In this document: one piece after another, positions 34,431 to 48,100 of the stretch | Layout of the letters: the number at the start of each line of letters is the position of its first letter | Position numbering within the stretch: position 1 is the stretch's first letter | Origin: Anthonomus grandis grandis | Taxonomy: Eukaryota > Arthropoda > Insecta > Coleoptera > Curculionidae | Direction of reading: 5' to 3' | Assembly (NCBI RefSeq): GCF_022605725.1 | Contig: NC_065556.1 | Span: 248,001 to 312,000 of the forward strand | DNA: 64,000 bases | Made by a program: the position numbers and the translations under genes | The notes under the pieces: generated by a model | The model's database searches: none | Told to the model about the DNA's origin: nothing | Seen by the model: the letters and a program-made list of their open reading frames with translations, nothing else

Positions 34431-34459
34431 TGTATTTAGTTTCTTTGTTTTTCATTTTT

Positions 34460-34502
34460 AGGTCTGATGATGCTCTTAATATGAGCGAAATACGTGTAAC
34501 CT
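34460..34502 (+). ncRNA. Hammerhead ribozyme (Penelope-type, minimal)
   Basis: Segments in order: stem I AGGT (34460-34463); core CTGATGA (34464-34470); a single T; stem II GCTC (34472-34475) with a 7-nt loop and GAGC (34483-34486); GAAA (34487-34490); a short palindromic stem III TACGTG; cleavage triplet GTA ending at 34498; stem I partner ACCT (34499-34502). All conserved core bases are present and stem I pairs fully. Stem III is very short, as known for Penelope-element hammerheads, which cleave better as dimers. Confidence 0.8.
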
Positions 34503-35242
34503 ACTACTGTTAGAATTAATAAATACTTTTGAGACCGATACTTTGTGAAGTTCCTTTTAGATTATTGAATCTAGTCTCTTTGAGAAAATGGACTTCTTTC
34601 AATAAGAGACTTTTTAGCAGAGAGATTTTAAATGTACTGTATCCTTTTTTAACATGTTTTAATGTTAAAGTTTTAATATTTTATCGATGTATATGTAAAT
34701 TTAAATTTTAATATTGTAATTTGTTTATTTGTATTATACAAGGTGTTTCAGAACTATGGGATCAAACTTCTAGGGGTTGTTCAGTGTAACAGTAGAATCC
34801 ATTTGAGTATAGGAACCCATGTCCGGAAATGTGTCACTACGCCACTACGGCCCTAAGACGCGTTTAAATTTAGAAAAAATATTAATTACCTAAATAGGAT
34901 CTGATGCATTTATTTTTACCTTTTGTATATGATACCATCACAACAATTGTTCAAAATGTCTTCCTCCAACCTCAATACACCGATTTAAACGCCGCACATG
35001 ATTTCGGCGGACTACACTAGAAATTTGAGCCTCGTTTTGAATGATTTCAAATGCTGCTGTTATTCATCCAATTAAGTCTAGCTCTGATTCTACTGGAGTT
35101 TCGTAGACTAAAGACTTTACATGTCCCCACAAGAAAAAATCAAGCGACGTTAAATTGGGTGACCTAGGAGGCCAAGAAACTTCTCCACCTCTGGCATTGC
35201 AACGGTGCCTAAACCGCTGAGCCAAATACTCGCGTACTTGTA

Positions 35243-37784
35243 CAGGGTGGCCAAATAAGAATGCGAGGTACTGTATCTGGGAAACTATTCATCGTAGAAG
35301 CTTGCGATAAAAATTTTTTTTACTAAAATGGCCAAGAGAATGACCTGGAAAATATTTTCAAGTTTCTAAAATGGCCGCTAGGGGGCGCAACTGCAATCCT
35401 GAATCTAGAAAACTGATGTTTCTGTAAATTTTGCTGAATTAACCTAACAAAAAAATAGCTGATTATTAAAGTAGAGACTAATCCGAACCTTTTTTATTTG
35501 AATAGTTTTGCTGTATCTCTAAAAATAAAGTGGTGGGGGGTGTTCAAAAGTTGGCTTAAAACACACCCTGTATACTAAAAACGCCTTAGCCGATTTTATC
35601 AAACTTGGGCTAGTTAAAAAGAGCTATTATTAAGCTACGAATATTATTATATTTCATGTTTTTTTAGTTTTACATCTCGCCGCTAGAGGGCTTTTTTCGG
35701 CTTTCTGACACAAATAACTAATTTTCTTAAAAAACTTAAATGCAATGGTATAAATTTTTTTATACAAAAAAATAGCTTAATGACGCCTAAATATGCTTGC
35801 GAAAACCGCATCTTAATATCTTCATCCTAACCTAAAATTTAGGCCAAAGAAAATTTTATATGGAAATCCCTTAATATTTATAAAAACTACAAAATAATTT
35901 ATTTCAAATCAAGAAATCAAGACAGGTTAAGTCTGGGGATCGCGGAGGCCATGGAAACAGGCTTCCTCTTCCAATCCACCGCTGTTGAAAAATGTTATTA
36001 ATATGCTCTCGCACATTCCTAGCAAAATGTGCTGGACAACCATCCAACTGCAAAAATAAATTTTGCCGGACTTCCAGTGGCACATCTTCCAGCAACAATG
36101 GTAATTGATTTACCAAAAAGTCGAAAAAAACATTGCCATTTAGAGATTGCTCAAAAAAATATGGTCCAATAATGTTGCCTCCAAGTATACCACACCACAC
36201 ATTTAAACTCCAGCGCCCTTGGTGCTGAACTTCACGCAACCAATGCGGATTTTCTGCAGACCAATAATGCATGTTATGCAGGTTGACTCTATCGTCACTA
36301 TTAAATGTGGCTTCATCGGTCCAAAGAATTTTAAATAAAAAATCTCTGTCCTCGCGTATCATGCCTAATATCCAATGGCAATAGTCCAACCTACGGTCAA
36401 AGTCTGCTTCTTCCAATGCCTGATGTAAATTAACATGATATGGGTGCATTCTATAAATATATTTAAAAAAAAGCTGAACTTAAATAAATCCATATATGGC
36501 GAGGGCTATTAGAATTTACCTATTGTCCTTCAAAATATTTTGAATCGTTGTTCTTGATATGCCTAATTCAAGGGATAATGCTCTTGTGCTAACATAAGGA
36601 TTTCCTTCAATATATCCCAGTACGCTGTTAATATTGTCCACATTTCTTCTAATTCTTGGCCGTTGAAACCTAAGCCGAAAACTACCATTGGCTCGTAAGT
36701 TCGCCACTAATCGGGGAAAAAATCTAACATCGCAAGGACTTCGATTTGGATATCGAGCAGCATAAACTCTTTTTGCTACTGCAGCATTTTGAAGACATTC
36801 AAAATAAACCGCAAGCATATCAACAGCTTCATCGTTCGTAGAACGCATTTTGCAAAAACAAAAAATGCTCAAGTAACGTAAAACTTTTGACAACTTACTA
36901 TTGACAATTTGAGGAATGTTTATAATTTGAGTAAACATTTGTTTTGTTGCATTTCATGGCCTGCTTTCTAATAATTATTTTTTTCGTATTATATCCATAG
37001 TGAATATATAACATAAAATAGGTCTGATTTTTGATATAAGCATTATTAATACTTACCTTTTAGTGATATTAGGTAATATTTTCAAAAATGGTAAATTTTG
37101 TTTTCAAAAGTAGTGAATTTTAAAAAATTCCAAAATAATTAGTATAAAAAAATTAAAATTTAAGGGTATAAAATATTCTTTGGCCTATATTTTAGGTTAG
37201 AAACAAGATATCGAGTTGCGGTTTTCGCATGATTATTTAGACATCATTTAGCTATTTTTCTATGAAAAAAAATCATATCAACGCATTTAAGTTTTTTGAG
37301 AAAATTAGTCATTTGTGTCAGAAAGCCGAAAAAAGCCCTCTAGCGGCGAGATGTAAAACTAAAAAAACATGAAATATAATAATATTCGTAGCTTAATAAT
37401 AGCTCTTCTCAACTAGCCCAAGTTTGATAAAATCGGCTAAGGCGTTTTTAGTATACAGGGTGTGTTTTAAGCCAACTTTTGAACACCCCTCACCACTTTA
37501 TTTTTAGAGATACAGCAAAACTATTCAAATAAAAAAGGTTCGGATTAGTCTCTACTTTAATAATCAGCTATTTTTTTGTTAGGTTAATTCAGCAAAATTT
37601 ACAAAAACATCAGTTTTCTAGATTCAAGATTGCAGTTGCGCCCCCTAGCGGCCATTTCAGAAACTTGAAAATATTTTCCAGGTCATTCTCTTGGCCATTT
37701 TAGTAAAAAAAAAATTTTATCGCAAGCTTCTACGATGAATAGTTTCCCAGATACAGTACCTCGCATTCTTATTTGGCCACCCTG
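35243..37784 (-). mobile_element. Inner DD41D mariner-like element with about 620-bp inverted repeats
   Basis: The ends CAGGGTGGCCAAATAAGAAT and its mirror are flanked by TA at 35241-35242 and 37785-37786, an exact TA duplication. The inverted repeats run to about 35860 on the left and from about 37165 on the right, with high identity, unusually long for mariner. Length is 2542 bp. It lies inside the transposase gene of the outer element, just after its second catalytic Asp. It encodes its own intron-bearing transposase. Confidence 0.9.
35904..36848 (-). CDS. Inner mariner transposase with one intron
   Basis: Exon 1 is 36848-36520 and exon 2 is 36450-35904, with a 69-bp GT-AG intron (36519-36451). 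The joined frame is 292 codons. The start is the Met in MRSTNDEAVDMLAVYF; an earlier in-frame Met exists but its extension is not conserved. The N-terminus has a DUF4817-like part (VAKRVYAARYPNRSPCDVRF) and a second helix-turn-helix ending SRTTIQNILKDNR, continuing over the splice to MHPYHVNLHQ. Catalytic positions are LWTDEATF, LQLDGCPAHFAR and LTCLDFL; spacing between second and third Asp is 41. The frame ends three residues after the last Asp, so the usual C-terminal FLWG region and beyond is missing, probably by frameshift. No other stop, so the copy is young but likely C-terminally defective. Confidence 0.85.
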
Positions 37785-38836
37785 TACAGCAAAGTGAGCC
37801 GGCGCTCCATCATGCTGAAACCACATTTGCCGTCTAACGTTTAGTGGCACATTTTCAAGGAGTTCTGGGAGAACTTCCTTCAAGAAACGCAGATAAATAG
37901 GTCCTGTTAACCGTTCCGGTAGAAGGTATGGCCCAATTAAATAATCATCAACAATGCCTGCCCATACGTTGACAGACCAACGATTCTGATGTTTTCTTGG
38001 AAAAATTGCATAAGGATTTTCTTCGTCCCAATCATGGCTATTCCTACTATTAAAAATACCGTCTCTTGTGAAAGAGGCTTCATCGGTCCACAAAACATAT
38101 CGTAAAAAATTTGGTTGTGCAATGATGTGATCCAGAAGCCATCGACAAAATTGAACTCAAGGATGATAATCAGCTGCAGTTATACCTTGAACTTTCTGGA
38201 AGTGGTAAGGATGGAGTTGTTGCTCGTGTAGTACCCGACAGACAGAAGCGTTACTCGTATTCATATTCTTAGCGACGTCACGTGTGCTATTTGATGGTTC
38301 ATCGGCAACTCGCTGAAGCACCTCTTCTTCAAATTCGACCGTTCTTACGGTTCGAGCAACACCAGTATCATGCTTCTTGGTCTTAAACATGCCTGTCTCA
38401 GCGAGCCGCCGATGAACCGCAATAAACTTTTTGTATCCAGGATGCTGTCGTTCGGGATAACGTTCATGATACAACCGCGATGCTGCTCGTGCATTGCAGT
38501 TTGTTGCTCCGTATGCCAAATGCATATCCGCCAATTCTTGATCGGTAAAGTTTTCTATAGCAATAAATGTTTAAAAATTATAAGTTATAAAATTTTTAAA
38601 CATGACATTGAGAATTGATAAGTTGATTTTAAACAATTGTTGTTATGGTATCATGTACAAAAGGTAAAAATAAATGCAGCAGATCCTATTTAGGTAATTA
38701 ATGTTTTTTATAAATTTTAACGCGTCTTAGGGCCGTAGTGACGCATTTCCGGACATGGGTTCCTATACTCAAACGGATTCTTCTGTTGCACTGAACAACC
38801 CCCAGAAGTTTGATCCCATAGTTCTGAAACACCCTG

Positions 38837-39112
38837 TTACCCTGTATGTTAAATCTAGTTTTATTGTATACTTACTATATTATGGTTTGTTCATTTTTTT
38901 TGTTTTTTTTTTTTACAGCTTTGTCAACAAGATTTCTTACGACAATAAAGCTTATATTGATTGATTGTTCATATTTTTAAAAATTTTTATTTCTTTCAAA
39001 ACATATAACAAAAAGATAGCTTGTAATTATTTATACTAAATTCATACATTAAAATAAACTTAACAGTTTCTTTTATTACAATAAAAATAAAACATCACCA
39101 AAAATATCAAAT
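38837..39112. other. Intergenic; polyadenylation region of CIAO1
   Basis: AT-rich. On the minus strand an AATAAA-type signal lies near 39074-39080, about 35 nt after the CIAO1 stop. Confidence 0.45.
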
Positions 39113-42100
39113 CTACAAGTCGGTTAAATTCCATATTTTTATTTCTCCATCATCGCTACAAGACGCCAAAACTCCCTTTACCACTGGGTTCCACGTAACA
39201 CAATTCACGTCCTGACTATGGGCTCTTTCCACGTTACACAGAAGACTAAAACTGGGTGCGTTTGGGTCTGATTCGTCATCTTCTTTAAATATTTTTATCG
39301 AGTCATCGCCACAAGCTGTCGCAATTAATCCTAAAAAATTCCACTCTGATTTAATCTCTGAAAACTCCTTCGAATAGACCAACTTACCGGTGTTATGGCA
39401 CCAATCGATATCATAAATTGTTCTTGAATGTATTCCAGAAATCGTGCAAACGCACTTCCAAGTGGGTTCATTGTCAACCGTTGCAACCCCCTCAGGGTTT
39501 CCTGGTGGATATTCTTTCCATATTTTTACTGTGCAATCATCACTGCAAGAGGCCAACCTCTTACCGTTTGCTAAAATATTTTAATAAATATTTAATGATT
39601 TCTTCATTATAATAAAGTTACCCTCAAAACTTATACTCCAAACAGTAGATTCATGTCCGGTTAATGTTCCACAGCACACCCAGTCCCCATCACTCGCATC
39701 TTCCTTAAAAAGTTTAATTGTATCGTCATATGAAGCAGATGCCAGCAAATCTTTTTGAGGATGCCAAACAACCTGCAAGAGAAGTTATGACTCTTAGGCA
39801 CCCACTCAGCAAATCCAGTTGATTTATTACTTTTTTAACGTCTTGGGCGTGTGCATTTAAAACAGCGGCGCAGTCATATTCATTTTCCTCTGCCACCTCC
39901 CAAATCCAGACCGATTTGTCTCGACTGCACGTGGCTAAATACTGACCTGACTTGGCCCATGCCACACTTTTAACTTCATTTTCATGACCCTCTAAGGTGG
40001 CATTACATTCAAACTGTCCCCCCTGTTTGTCCCATATACACGTTGTTGCATCGAAACTGGCGGAAGCTAAAAGTTAACAAGAACAGTTTCTAGACAAATG
40101 CTATTATTTTAATTCAACTGAAAATTTGTCACCGGATTCAAACCACCGTCCTGCTTGTTTATTTATTTATTTGTTACAAAAATCAACAGCCACAAGGCCA
40201 CTTACAGATACTAACTTAACATACCATAAAAAGTACTGTAATAAATAATAATTTTAACAGTAAACACATAGATGAAGTTGTAAAAGCATCATTACAAACT
40301 CTTGGTTTTATCATAAGGTCCACAAAAGATTTTCTGAATTTGGAAAGCCTTATTACTTTATACAGGGTGTCCGGAAGCTAGATGCAATCCTTTAAGGGGG
40401 TGATAGCTGACTTAATTTCAAACATTTTAAGCTAAATATGTGTAGATCGAAATTTGTTTATAAATTTTTTATGGCAATTTTTGCATTTTTCTCCAGAAAT
40501 ACCAAAATTTCACACTTAAACGGTAATAGAGCGCAAGTTACAATTAGTATCGGAGTTTCAAAGTTTATTTTGTTTTTCTATTAGCCAACTTTTTCTATTT
40601 AAGCTCTGCTGCAATAAAATTGGTGCTCCAGACCTTTTGGGTGAATTAATTTTTTTTGTACCTCCTATATGCACAAAAAGGCAAGTTCAATTTTATCTTG
40701 AGAATACCCGTACCAATTTGACCAGAAATGCTCCTTTATACTGAGCCTGTTCATGGTTTAACACACTAAATAGTGAGAATGACATTGACCTTTTTAATGG
40801 CTCTACAACTGCTTTTAAAAAAAAGGTGATGCAAGCATTCTCTTCTGCAGCATAAATTATTGGTTCTCAATTGATTATAGTTAATTCATTAAAATTCTTG
40901 ATTTGGTCAAGTGGTTTGGAGGGCTGGAGGTGTTTTGGGTGCTTTGGGTCAGTTTCAGGGTAAGTTTTTTTCTTTCTATTGTACTACTCATAACTACTTT
41001 TAGGGGGGTTTACTTTTGTTACATGCATAGTTTGTTTAAGTTTGTTAGTTGTATTTTTTTGTTTTGTTACCACATTACTCATAATTATCTTTTGTATTGA
41101 GATTTTCCTGTTGGACAATAAATGAATAAGTAAATAAAATAAAAGGAAATAGAAAAATGAGCAAATACACAAGACGCATAATAACGCAAAAATTCCCCAC
41201 CATAATAAAATACAATAACAAATCCCCAACACATAATTGATCAGTTCAGTTCTGTTTTAGTGTATTTAGTATTATTTTTTTTAAACTGATTCAGACTACT
41301 TGAATCAATGTCAATATCGGTTAAGCATATAAGTTAAAATATTCACAAAGTTTATAAATGGGAGAATTTTTATACAGGTTAGTTTGTGCATAAGCCAGAT
41401 AAAAAAACTAATGGATGGTGACTGTTAATTTTATTTAAAGCAAAAGGTAACTAACTGACTAAAAATCTCAGGACAATCTATTTTATTTTTCAGTGTTTTG
41501 AAAAGAGTGCACAAAAATATTCTAATTCTTCTTTTACTCAGACAGTCTATCAAAAACCTGCAGTAAATGATCATTATCACAGCCTCTCTGGGGATATATA
41601 CCAAATTTCCTAAAATACATGCACTTCAAAAACCTTCTCTGAAAGCCATTGCCATCCAGATACTGTACTGGGGTCATATTCCAAGATTGGCTAAACTAAG
41701 CTATCAAAAAGATGGAGACTCACTTAAACACTTAGCTCCTTGGTGGTTCTGATAATAAATCCAGAAATTTTTTGGGCATTTTCTACTTTAGATAAAATGT
41801 GTTTAGAAAATGAAAGAATCGAGTCAAAAATCACTCCTAGATCCCTCTGTTGGGGTACTCTTTGAAGTTGTTCATCATTAAAGGTGTAATTAAAAATTAT
41901 GGAATTACTATTTAGAGTAAATGACATACAGGCAGACTTATTGACATTTAATCTGAAGCCCTTTAATTCGCACCAGTTCACAACATCGCAAAATTCATCT
42001 TGCAAAACCTGACAATCATTCTCAGACTGAATCTGAAGGAAACACTTGAAATCGTGGGCAAACAATAATCCCTTTGCATTCTTAATATTGCAAGTCAGGC

Positions 42101-45100
42101 CGTTGACAGCAGCCAATAACAAGACTAGTCCAAAATTGGAGCCCACCAGAAGTACTTTTGAAGATCCACGACTTGGAACCTTTAATTTCAACGTATTGAA
42201 ACCTACAACTAAGGTATTACTGAATTAGGCAAGTCATAGAAGATGAAGACACAACTAAGTCTGATAAAGATTTCAGGATTGTACAGTGTATCACTCTATC
42301 AAATGTTTTCTCCATATCCGTATAGGTAACATCAACTTGGCATTTTTCATTAATAGCTTCATGGACATTGTTTAAAAGGGTGCCATTGATAGAAAAGAGG
42401 TCTAATCAATTGAGGCCCTATAGACTGTAAAATTTATAGGTTGCGATGGTTCACGTACCTTTGGACGGTTTTACACCACAGCCTGCTGACTTAAAAATAT
42501 AAAAGTGATTGAATTAAATTAAAAGTAAAAAGACTTACCTAGGGGTCAGTCAAGATCAGGATAACACAGGAGGTTTTTACGGAAGGCGGCACGAACACTG
42601 GTCGTAATAATGGTTATTAACAGTAAGACGATCTAGTACCGAGTGTGTTTCACCTTGATTCCCCGCGTCAGTCTTTTCGGTACTTGCGTGTGACGTATTA
42701 TTTGGGTATGTACCAGGTTTGTAGTAAAAGTAAAGAATAGCAAGTAAGGAAATATTATAGGGAGAGGCGAGGAAATAAGGCAAATCTCAACATTCATTAT
42801 GTAAAACAAAAAATATTAACAGCAAGAAGCGATACTTTGAATGCACTTAAGAATATAACTTATAGAACTAAACTAAATCAAACTAAGTATTAAACTAATC
42901 AATAAAGTGAAATTGAGGTGACGACAAGAACAGAACAGACATATTGACAGAATGAGACAAGACTAGTGAAAGTTGATTTTTTGGGCAAGAACCCATGTTG
43001 ACATGAAGTAATGCAACCAGCTATCATTCACTAAATAGGCGCTCAAAGATAATCAATTCCAAAACTTTGGAAATAAAGTTCATAACAGTAATTCGGTTAT
43101 AGTTCTAAACTTCATCTCTAGAGCCAGAGTTGTATATAGGAATTATTTTGATAATTTTCCACCTATCTGGATAACTTGTGAAGTGTGGAGAATATTATTA
43201 AAAAGATAAGATAGCGGCTTCAACAAATGGTCACGGCAACCCTTCAATAGATGAGCTGGAATGCCATCTGAACCAATAGTCTTATTCCATTTAATTTCGT
43301 TGATGGTATTTATAATCTCATCCACCAGTGGACCACAAAAAAAGGACATGGGTTAAAAGGCAAGCATGGTAAATCGTTATTAATATAGACGGACTTTCAA
43401 CCTTTGCAACCGATGAGAACTTAAATAAATCTTGTACCCAAATGTCATTTCCTCCATGATATCCGCCGAATCTCAGGATTCCACAAAGGACCAAAACATT
43501 CTGGGATTTGTTCGTAACACAGATAGATAGTTGGTGTAGGCAGCTTTAATTTTAGATTTAACAAAGGCTCTTGTCAAATGGTATCAGGACTTCCAGTAGA
43601 GAGATCTGGATTTTCTTAATTTCAGATAAAGTTTATACTTAAGCTTAATAAGTTTGATAATTTCAATGGTAAACCACACTGACGTGACTTAGGTACTGTC
43701 GTACTCTGTTGTAATGTTGTAAAAATTTCCTTAAGTGCAAAATAAAAAGCTTCAGTGACAATATTAACATCAGTAGATACCTCAAGATGTTCCCAATTCT
43801 TTGGCTAACCTTGCAATGTCTAGGGCGTTCTTTACCTTTAAGGAAAACATCTAAACACGGATGGTGAGAATCAACAGGTACCAAAGAATTCTCAACACCA
43901 TCAACCCCAACATACACCAAAAGTACACCATTACTGTTTCCGATTTGGTTTACTTGGAATAAATTGTTAAAAGAAATAAATGACTTAAGAGCATTTAAAC
44001 ACAATACAGCCACTAAGGACGAAATATACTACAATGACATACAAGCAGGAAATATCACCAAGTGATATGCTAATATACAATGCTTCCTGATCAGCATCAA
44101 AAATTTTAATTTCAATAGCAATGAAGCTGTCTTTGATTGCAAACAATACACTACTGCCCTGAGATTTATCTGTTATTATTCTACTCCTATTCCTTTTTAA
44201 AATAAGTCTATCCTTAAAGCTAAACTCTACATTACTAATGGAATCATTCAACTGTGTCTCCGACAGTACAACCAAGTCAAAATCATTAAGCAATAAATTA
44301 CTATTAAGTTGGTTTAATTTTGTTTTTATGCTCCTACAATTTTGACAAAATATAGATAAATCATTAGTTAATTGGCGGCTATTTCTCTTAATTAATAGTG
44401 AAAATTTATACTAGAAGAATTATTGACATTTTGGCTAATAGAAAGAGCACTATAAACAGAAAAAGATAATAGTGAAGAAACAGTTATTTAAAATTCTCTA
44501 CATGTTTCGGGCACAGTGGTCTCCCTCATCAGAGTAAAGGGTTTAAAATTGGTATTGGATATACGCCCCAGATCATCAAAAGCCCTCTATTTGTTTTTTT
44601 TTTCCGAAACATGTAGGGAATTTGTTTAATAAATAAGTGGAGGGACACTGCAGGATTTTCATTTTGCCTTAGGAAAAGATAAGTCAAAGCTGCAGTCACC
44701 GTCAGTTCATTTACCATAAATTGGGGGTCGATACAGGTGTGTCATCGTTACGTAATATATTATCAAGGTTGGGTTGACTGACCATCATATTATTAAGCCC
44801 AATATATAACAGGTTTTTATTATGGGGATAGTAAATAGCCGAACTTATCAGTGCCGATAATTTATAGTTTGATTGTCTGTTGCCTTGCGCATTACAACTA
44901 TTAACCCAATTAATTTGATTGGAAGAAAACTTGTCAAAATTGAAAAGTAAATCACTAAGCCTATTATTACATATATACCCGGCAAAAAGAAATACAATCG
45001 TCTTTGCTAAAATCCTTGGCTAAAATTTCAACATTCTTCGAGATATTATTAAAAAAGAGCAAAAGGTTTAATAAAACTTTGGACAGCAAATGATTTATCA

Positions 45101-48100
45101 AGTTGATTTCTTAAATTGATGTCGAAACCCCTACCCATCTGATCACACAGAAGAAGCAGTTGTTTTTGACAGCTGTCGATGAATCCATCGGTATCAGCTG
45201 GAACAGAGTTTTGGAGAAAAAGTTGTTTATTTAAGTTTATAACACTTTGAATTGGTCTTCATGTTCTTCACTTAGCCGAGATTTGTCATGCTATGATGAG
45301 TCCCTACTATGTTTAAGATCTTTAATCTTATCATCGAGTGATTCCAACTTATCGACCAAGGACCGGTTTATCTCCGACAACTCGGCGTTTTTGGTTTGAA
45401 GTCTAATAAATTCCTTTTTAATTATAATCAGTTAATCCTTTAATGTTGGTATCCCGGCTTTAACTGCCAAAAAGACTTCATTGTCCAATGCTTTAGTTCG
45501 CATCTGGAGCCGTTTGATGTGATCATCTTTTAATTTATTTTCCCCAATTAATCCATTAATTTCGGATCCAAGATTTGATTTTAAGTCACTGATTTCTGCC
45601 TAAAGTTTAAAAATATATTTGGTGTTTTGATCGAATTGAATTTTGAGAGATTCATACTGTTGGGATATGTCAGTGATGGGGAACACATCTTTGCAACTGT
45701 TACAATAAAAAGAGATTGACCTGTTCTGGATCGTCAAAGCATCAATCTTAGAAAAGTCTGCAATGGTAATAGGCAATTCCAGAGCTCAATAATTTTAACA
45801 TTAGGACGACGTTTAAAATGCATACTTTATTGCATGATGCACAGCTTGAATCAATGTTGAGTAAAATTCTTAGACAACTTTTCTGAGAATGACCCCACAA
45901 AAACAACACATGATTAAAACAAAAAAAAAACTTGTCTTAGGGAATGAACCTACTGGGATCCTGTTGATTGTTTATCTATTGATGTAGTGTGATAAACTTT
46001 CAAAGAACAATGGATTTAAGGTTTCTTCATCTTTTGGAGGTTGCAGGCATGAAAATAATAATTATCATGTTTTGAAAAAGAAGAAATGTAAGTTATTATT
46101 TTTACAATGCAACTGATGTGGAGATAATAATAAGTTGCTGTCAAGAATATTTTTAAGGGAAATGAGGTGCAAAAAGCTTTTAAAAGTTTAGTTGAAAAAA
46201 AGGTGCAGGTCCAAATGAAATACCAGCTATCTTTGCAAAAAAATGTTATAGTACATAAAATGGACAGAAAAACCATGTTGAACACTATAGGCCAATTAGT
46301 AAGCTTTGCACTTTTTCTAAACTTATTGAAAAGCTGGTGTATCTGTACCTTTTTGATTTTGTCATAGGTGATATAATCGCTGAGCAGTATGGATTTTTAG
46401 AGAAAACGAATGTAGAATTGAATTTAATTGAGTGTTCTCAATATATGAATACATATGAATATGAATATATATGAATCATTTGATTCCTTTTATCAAGTGG
46501 ATGTAATATATACAGATTTCAGCAAGGCCTTTGACAGGATTAGTCAAAATATTATGATACAGAGGTTGGCGAAGGTAGGAATCTTTGATCTGTTTGTTCC
46601 TGTTAAAGTATTTAAAGCATCTCATAAATTTCCACAGTGGTTTTGCAAGAAACATAAGAACTTAATTTATCAAAAAAAGATATTACATAAAAATATAAAC
46701 AGATTATAGCCACTTTAGCAACCTGAGGAAACAATGTCATCAGTTATCAAAACATTGCTTTAAATTTTTTACATATAAATTTGAAAATTTTGGGATTTTG
46801 TATGCTCTAAATGTAATTCTAGCACTGTGCCACAGTTTATGCATTTTGCATACAGCTGAACAGGGTTTTGATATAGCCAACTACTTTACAAAATTTTTTA
46901 CTTTAGTATATACTAAAAATCATCCTAATCTCAATCCAGATTCTTATATGAATGATCAAATAAGTATTCATGAGAGTCTTGATGTAATAAACATAAGTGC
47001 ACTTGAATTAGAAAAGACATTAAACTCTCTAGATCTAAGCAAGGGAAAAGGCCCTGATGGAATCCCCAACAGAGTTTTACAGTTTTGCTCCCATACTATT
47101 TATTACTCTTACAAGCCCCTACAATCTGGCTATTTTGGTGATTTCCGGAAACTCTCATACATCACAACCACATATAAAAATAGACAGTGTTCATTTCATG
47201 TTGGATTTGTCAACCTATTTTCAAGAAAAAATATTGCTTAAGCAACATGGTTTTATGCTTGGACTTTCTGTTGATACAAACTCGTCTGTTTTTAATAACT
47301 CTATCTTTGAAAACTTTGAGGAGCATCATGAAACTCATGCAATATACACAGTTTTTAGCACAGCCTTTGACCAGATCAGCTATGTAGCAGAGAAAACTTT
47401 CTGATTATGGTCTGTCTGGTCTGAGCTGGATTGCTTCCTATCTATCTGACAGATGGCAACAAGTTAACACTGGCAATCATTTGTCCAATCCTTTTAATGT
47501 AATATCTGGGGTCGCAGCGCATAACAGTTGGGTCCCCTTCTGTTTGTCATATTCATAACTGACTTAGGCACTTAGTGTACACAATGCTATTAATGCAAAT
47601 TTATGAGATTTAGTTGCCTAATAAGTAAAATGCTAGTACAATATTCGATCCATAATGTAATTCTTGAAGAGGTTAGTGTAATTAAGGATTTGGGAGTTTA
47701 CCTGGATACCTCATTTACCTTACATTCTCACTTTGATGAAATGATGATAGAATTCATTAAGAGGACATTTCAGGATTTTAGTAATGTGTTTGCACTTAAA
47801 ACATTATATGTCACCTTTGTTATGCCTTTGCTGGAGTTTGGAAGTATTATTTGGTGTCCTTACAACCAAATACATATTGAGAGAATTAATAAGATTCAAA
47901 ATAAGTTTCTCAAATATTCTAGTTATAGGTAATCAGGAATAAATCTTACTTATGAGATAAAAATGTCTTATAATGTCTTAAATCTATTAACTGACAAAAT
48001 GGAATATTATGATGTGTGCATAATGCCCTGCGCACCTGGCAACTATTAAAATTCATGTACTGGCATGCCACACTCACAACCAAATCCTCTTACATGGTCA

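Larger units (their letters stand above)
34938..38558 (-). pseudogene. Outer mariner transposase, split by the inner element
   Basis: Pieces 38558-37785 and 35240-34938 join at one TA to give exactly 359 codons (358 residues and a stop), all in one frame. The N-terminus has a DUF4817-type region (DMHLAYGATNCNARAASRLY, HERYPERQ) and a second helix-turn-helix. The catalytic triad is LWTDEASF, FQHDGAPAHFA and LTSLDFF, with 41 residues between the second and third Asp (DD41D, counted). Two point lesions exist besides the insertion: the expected start reads ATA (38558-38556), and TGA at 38159-38157 stands where other copies have Arg, consistent with CGA to TGA decay. The third-Asp block has SPN instead of SPD. 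Acts on transposon ends in the nucleus; here inactive. Confidence 0.85.
34739..38836 (-). mobile_element. Outer DD41D mariner-like element with about 200-bp inverted repeats
   Basis: The left end (34739 on, CAAGGTGTTTCAGAACTATG) and right end (to 38836, mirrored as CAGGGTGTTTCAGAACTATG) are reverse complements over roughly 200 bp with few differences. TA precedes the left end; TT follows the right, so the TA duplication is decayed on one side. The element is 4098 bp, or about 1.55 kb without the nested element, the usual mariner size. It encodes the transposase pieces at 37785-38558 and 34938-35242. Confidence 0.85.

Noticed and set aside
44485..44535. Active hammerhead ribozyme on the minus strand
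   Set aside because: The CTGATGA and CGAAAC blocks are present, but stem I does not pair and stem II is weak; kept only as a degenerate motif.
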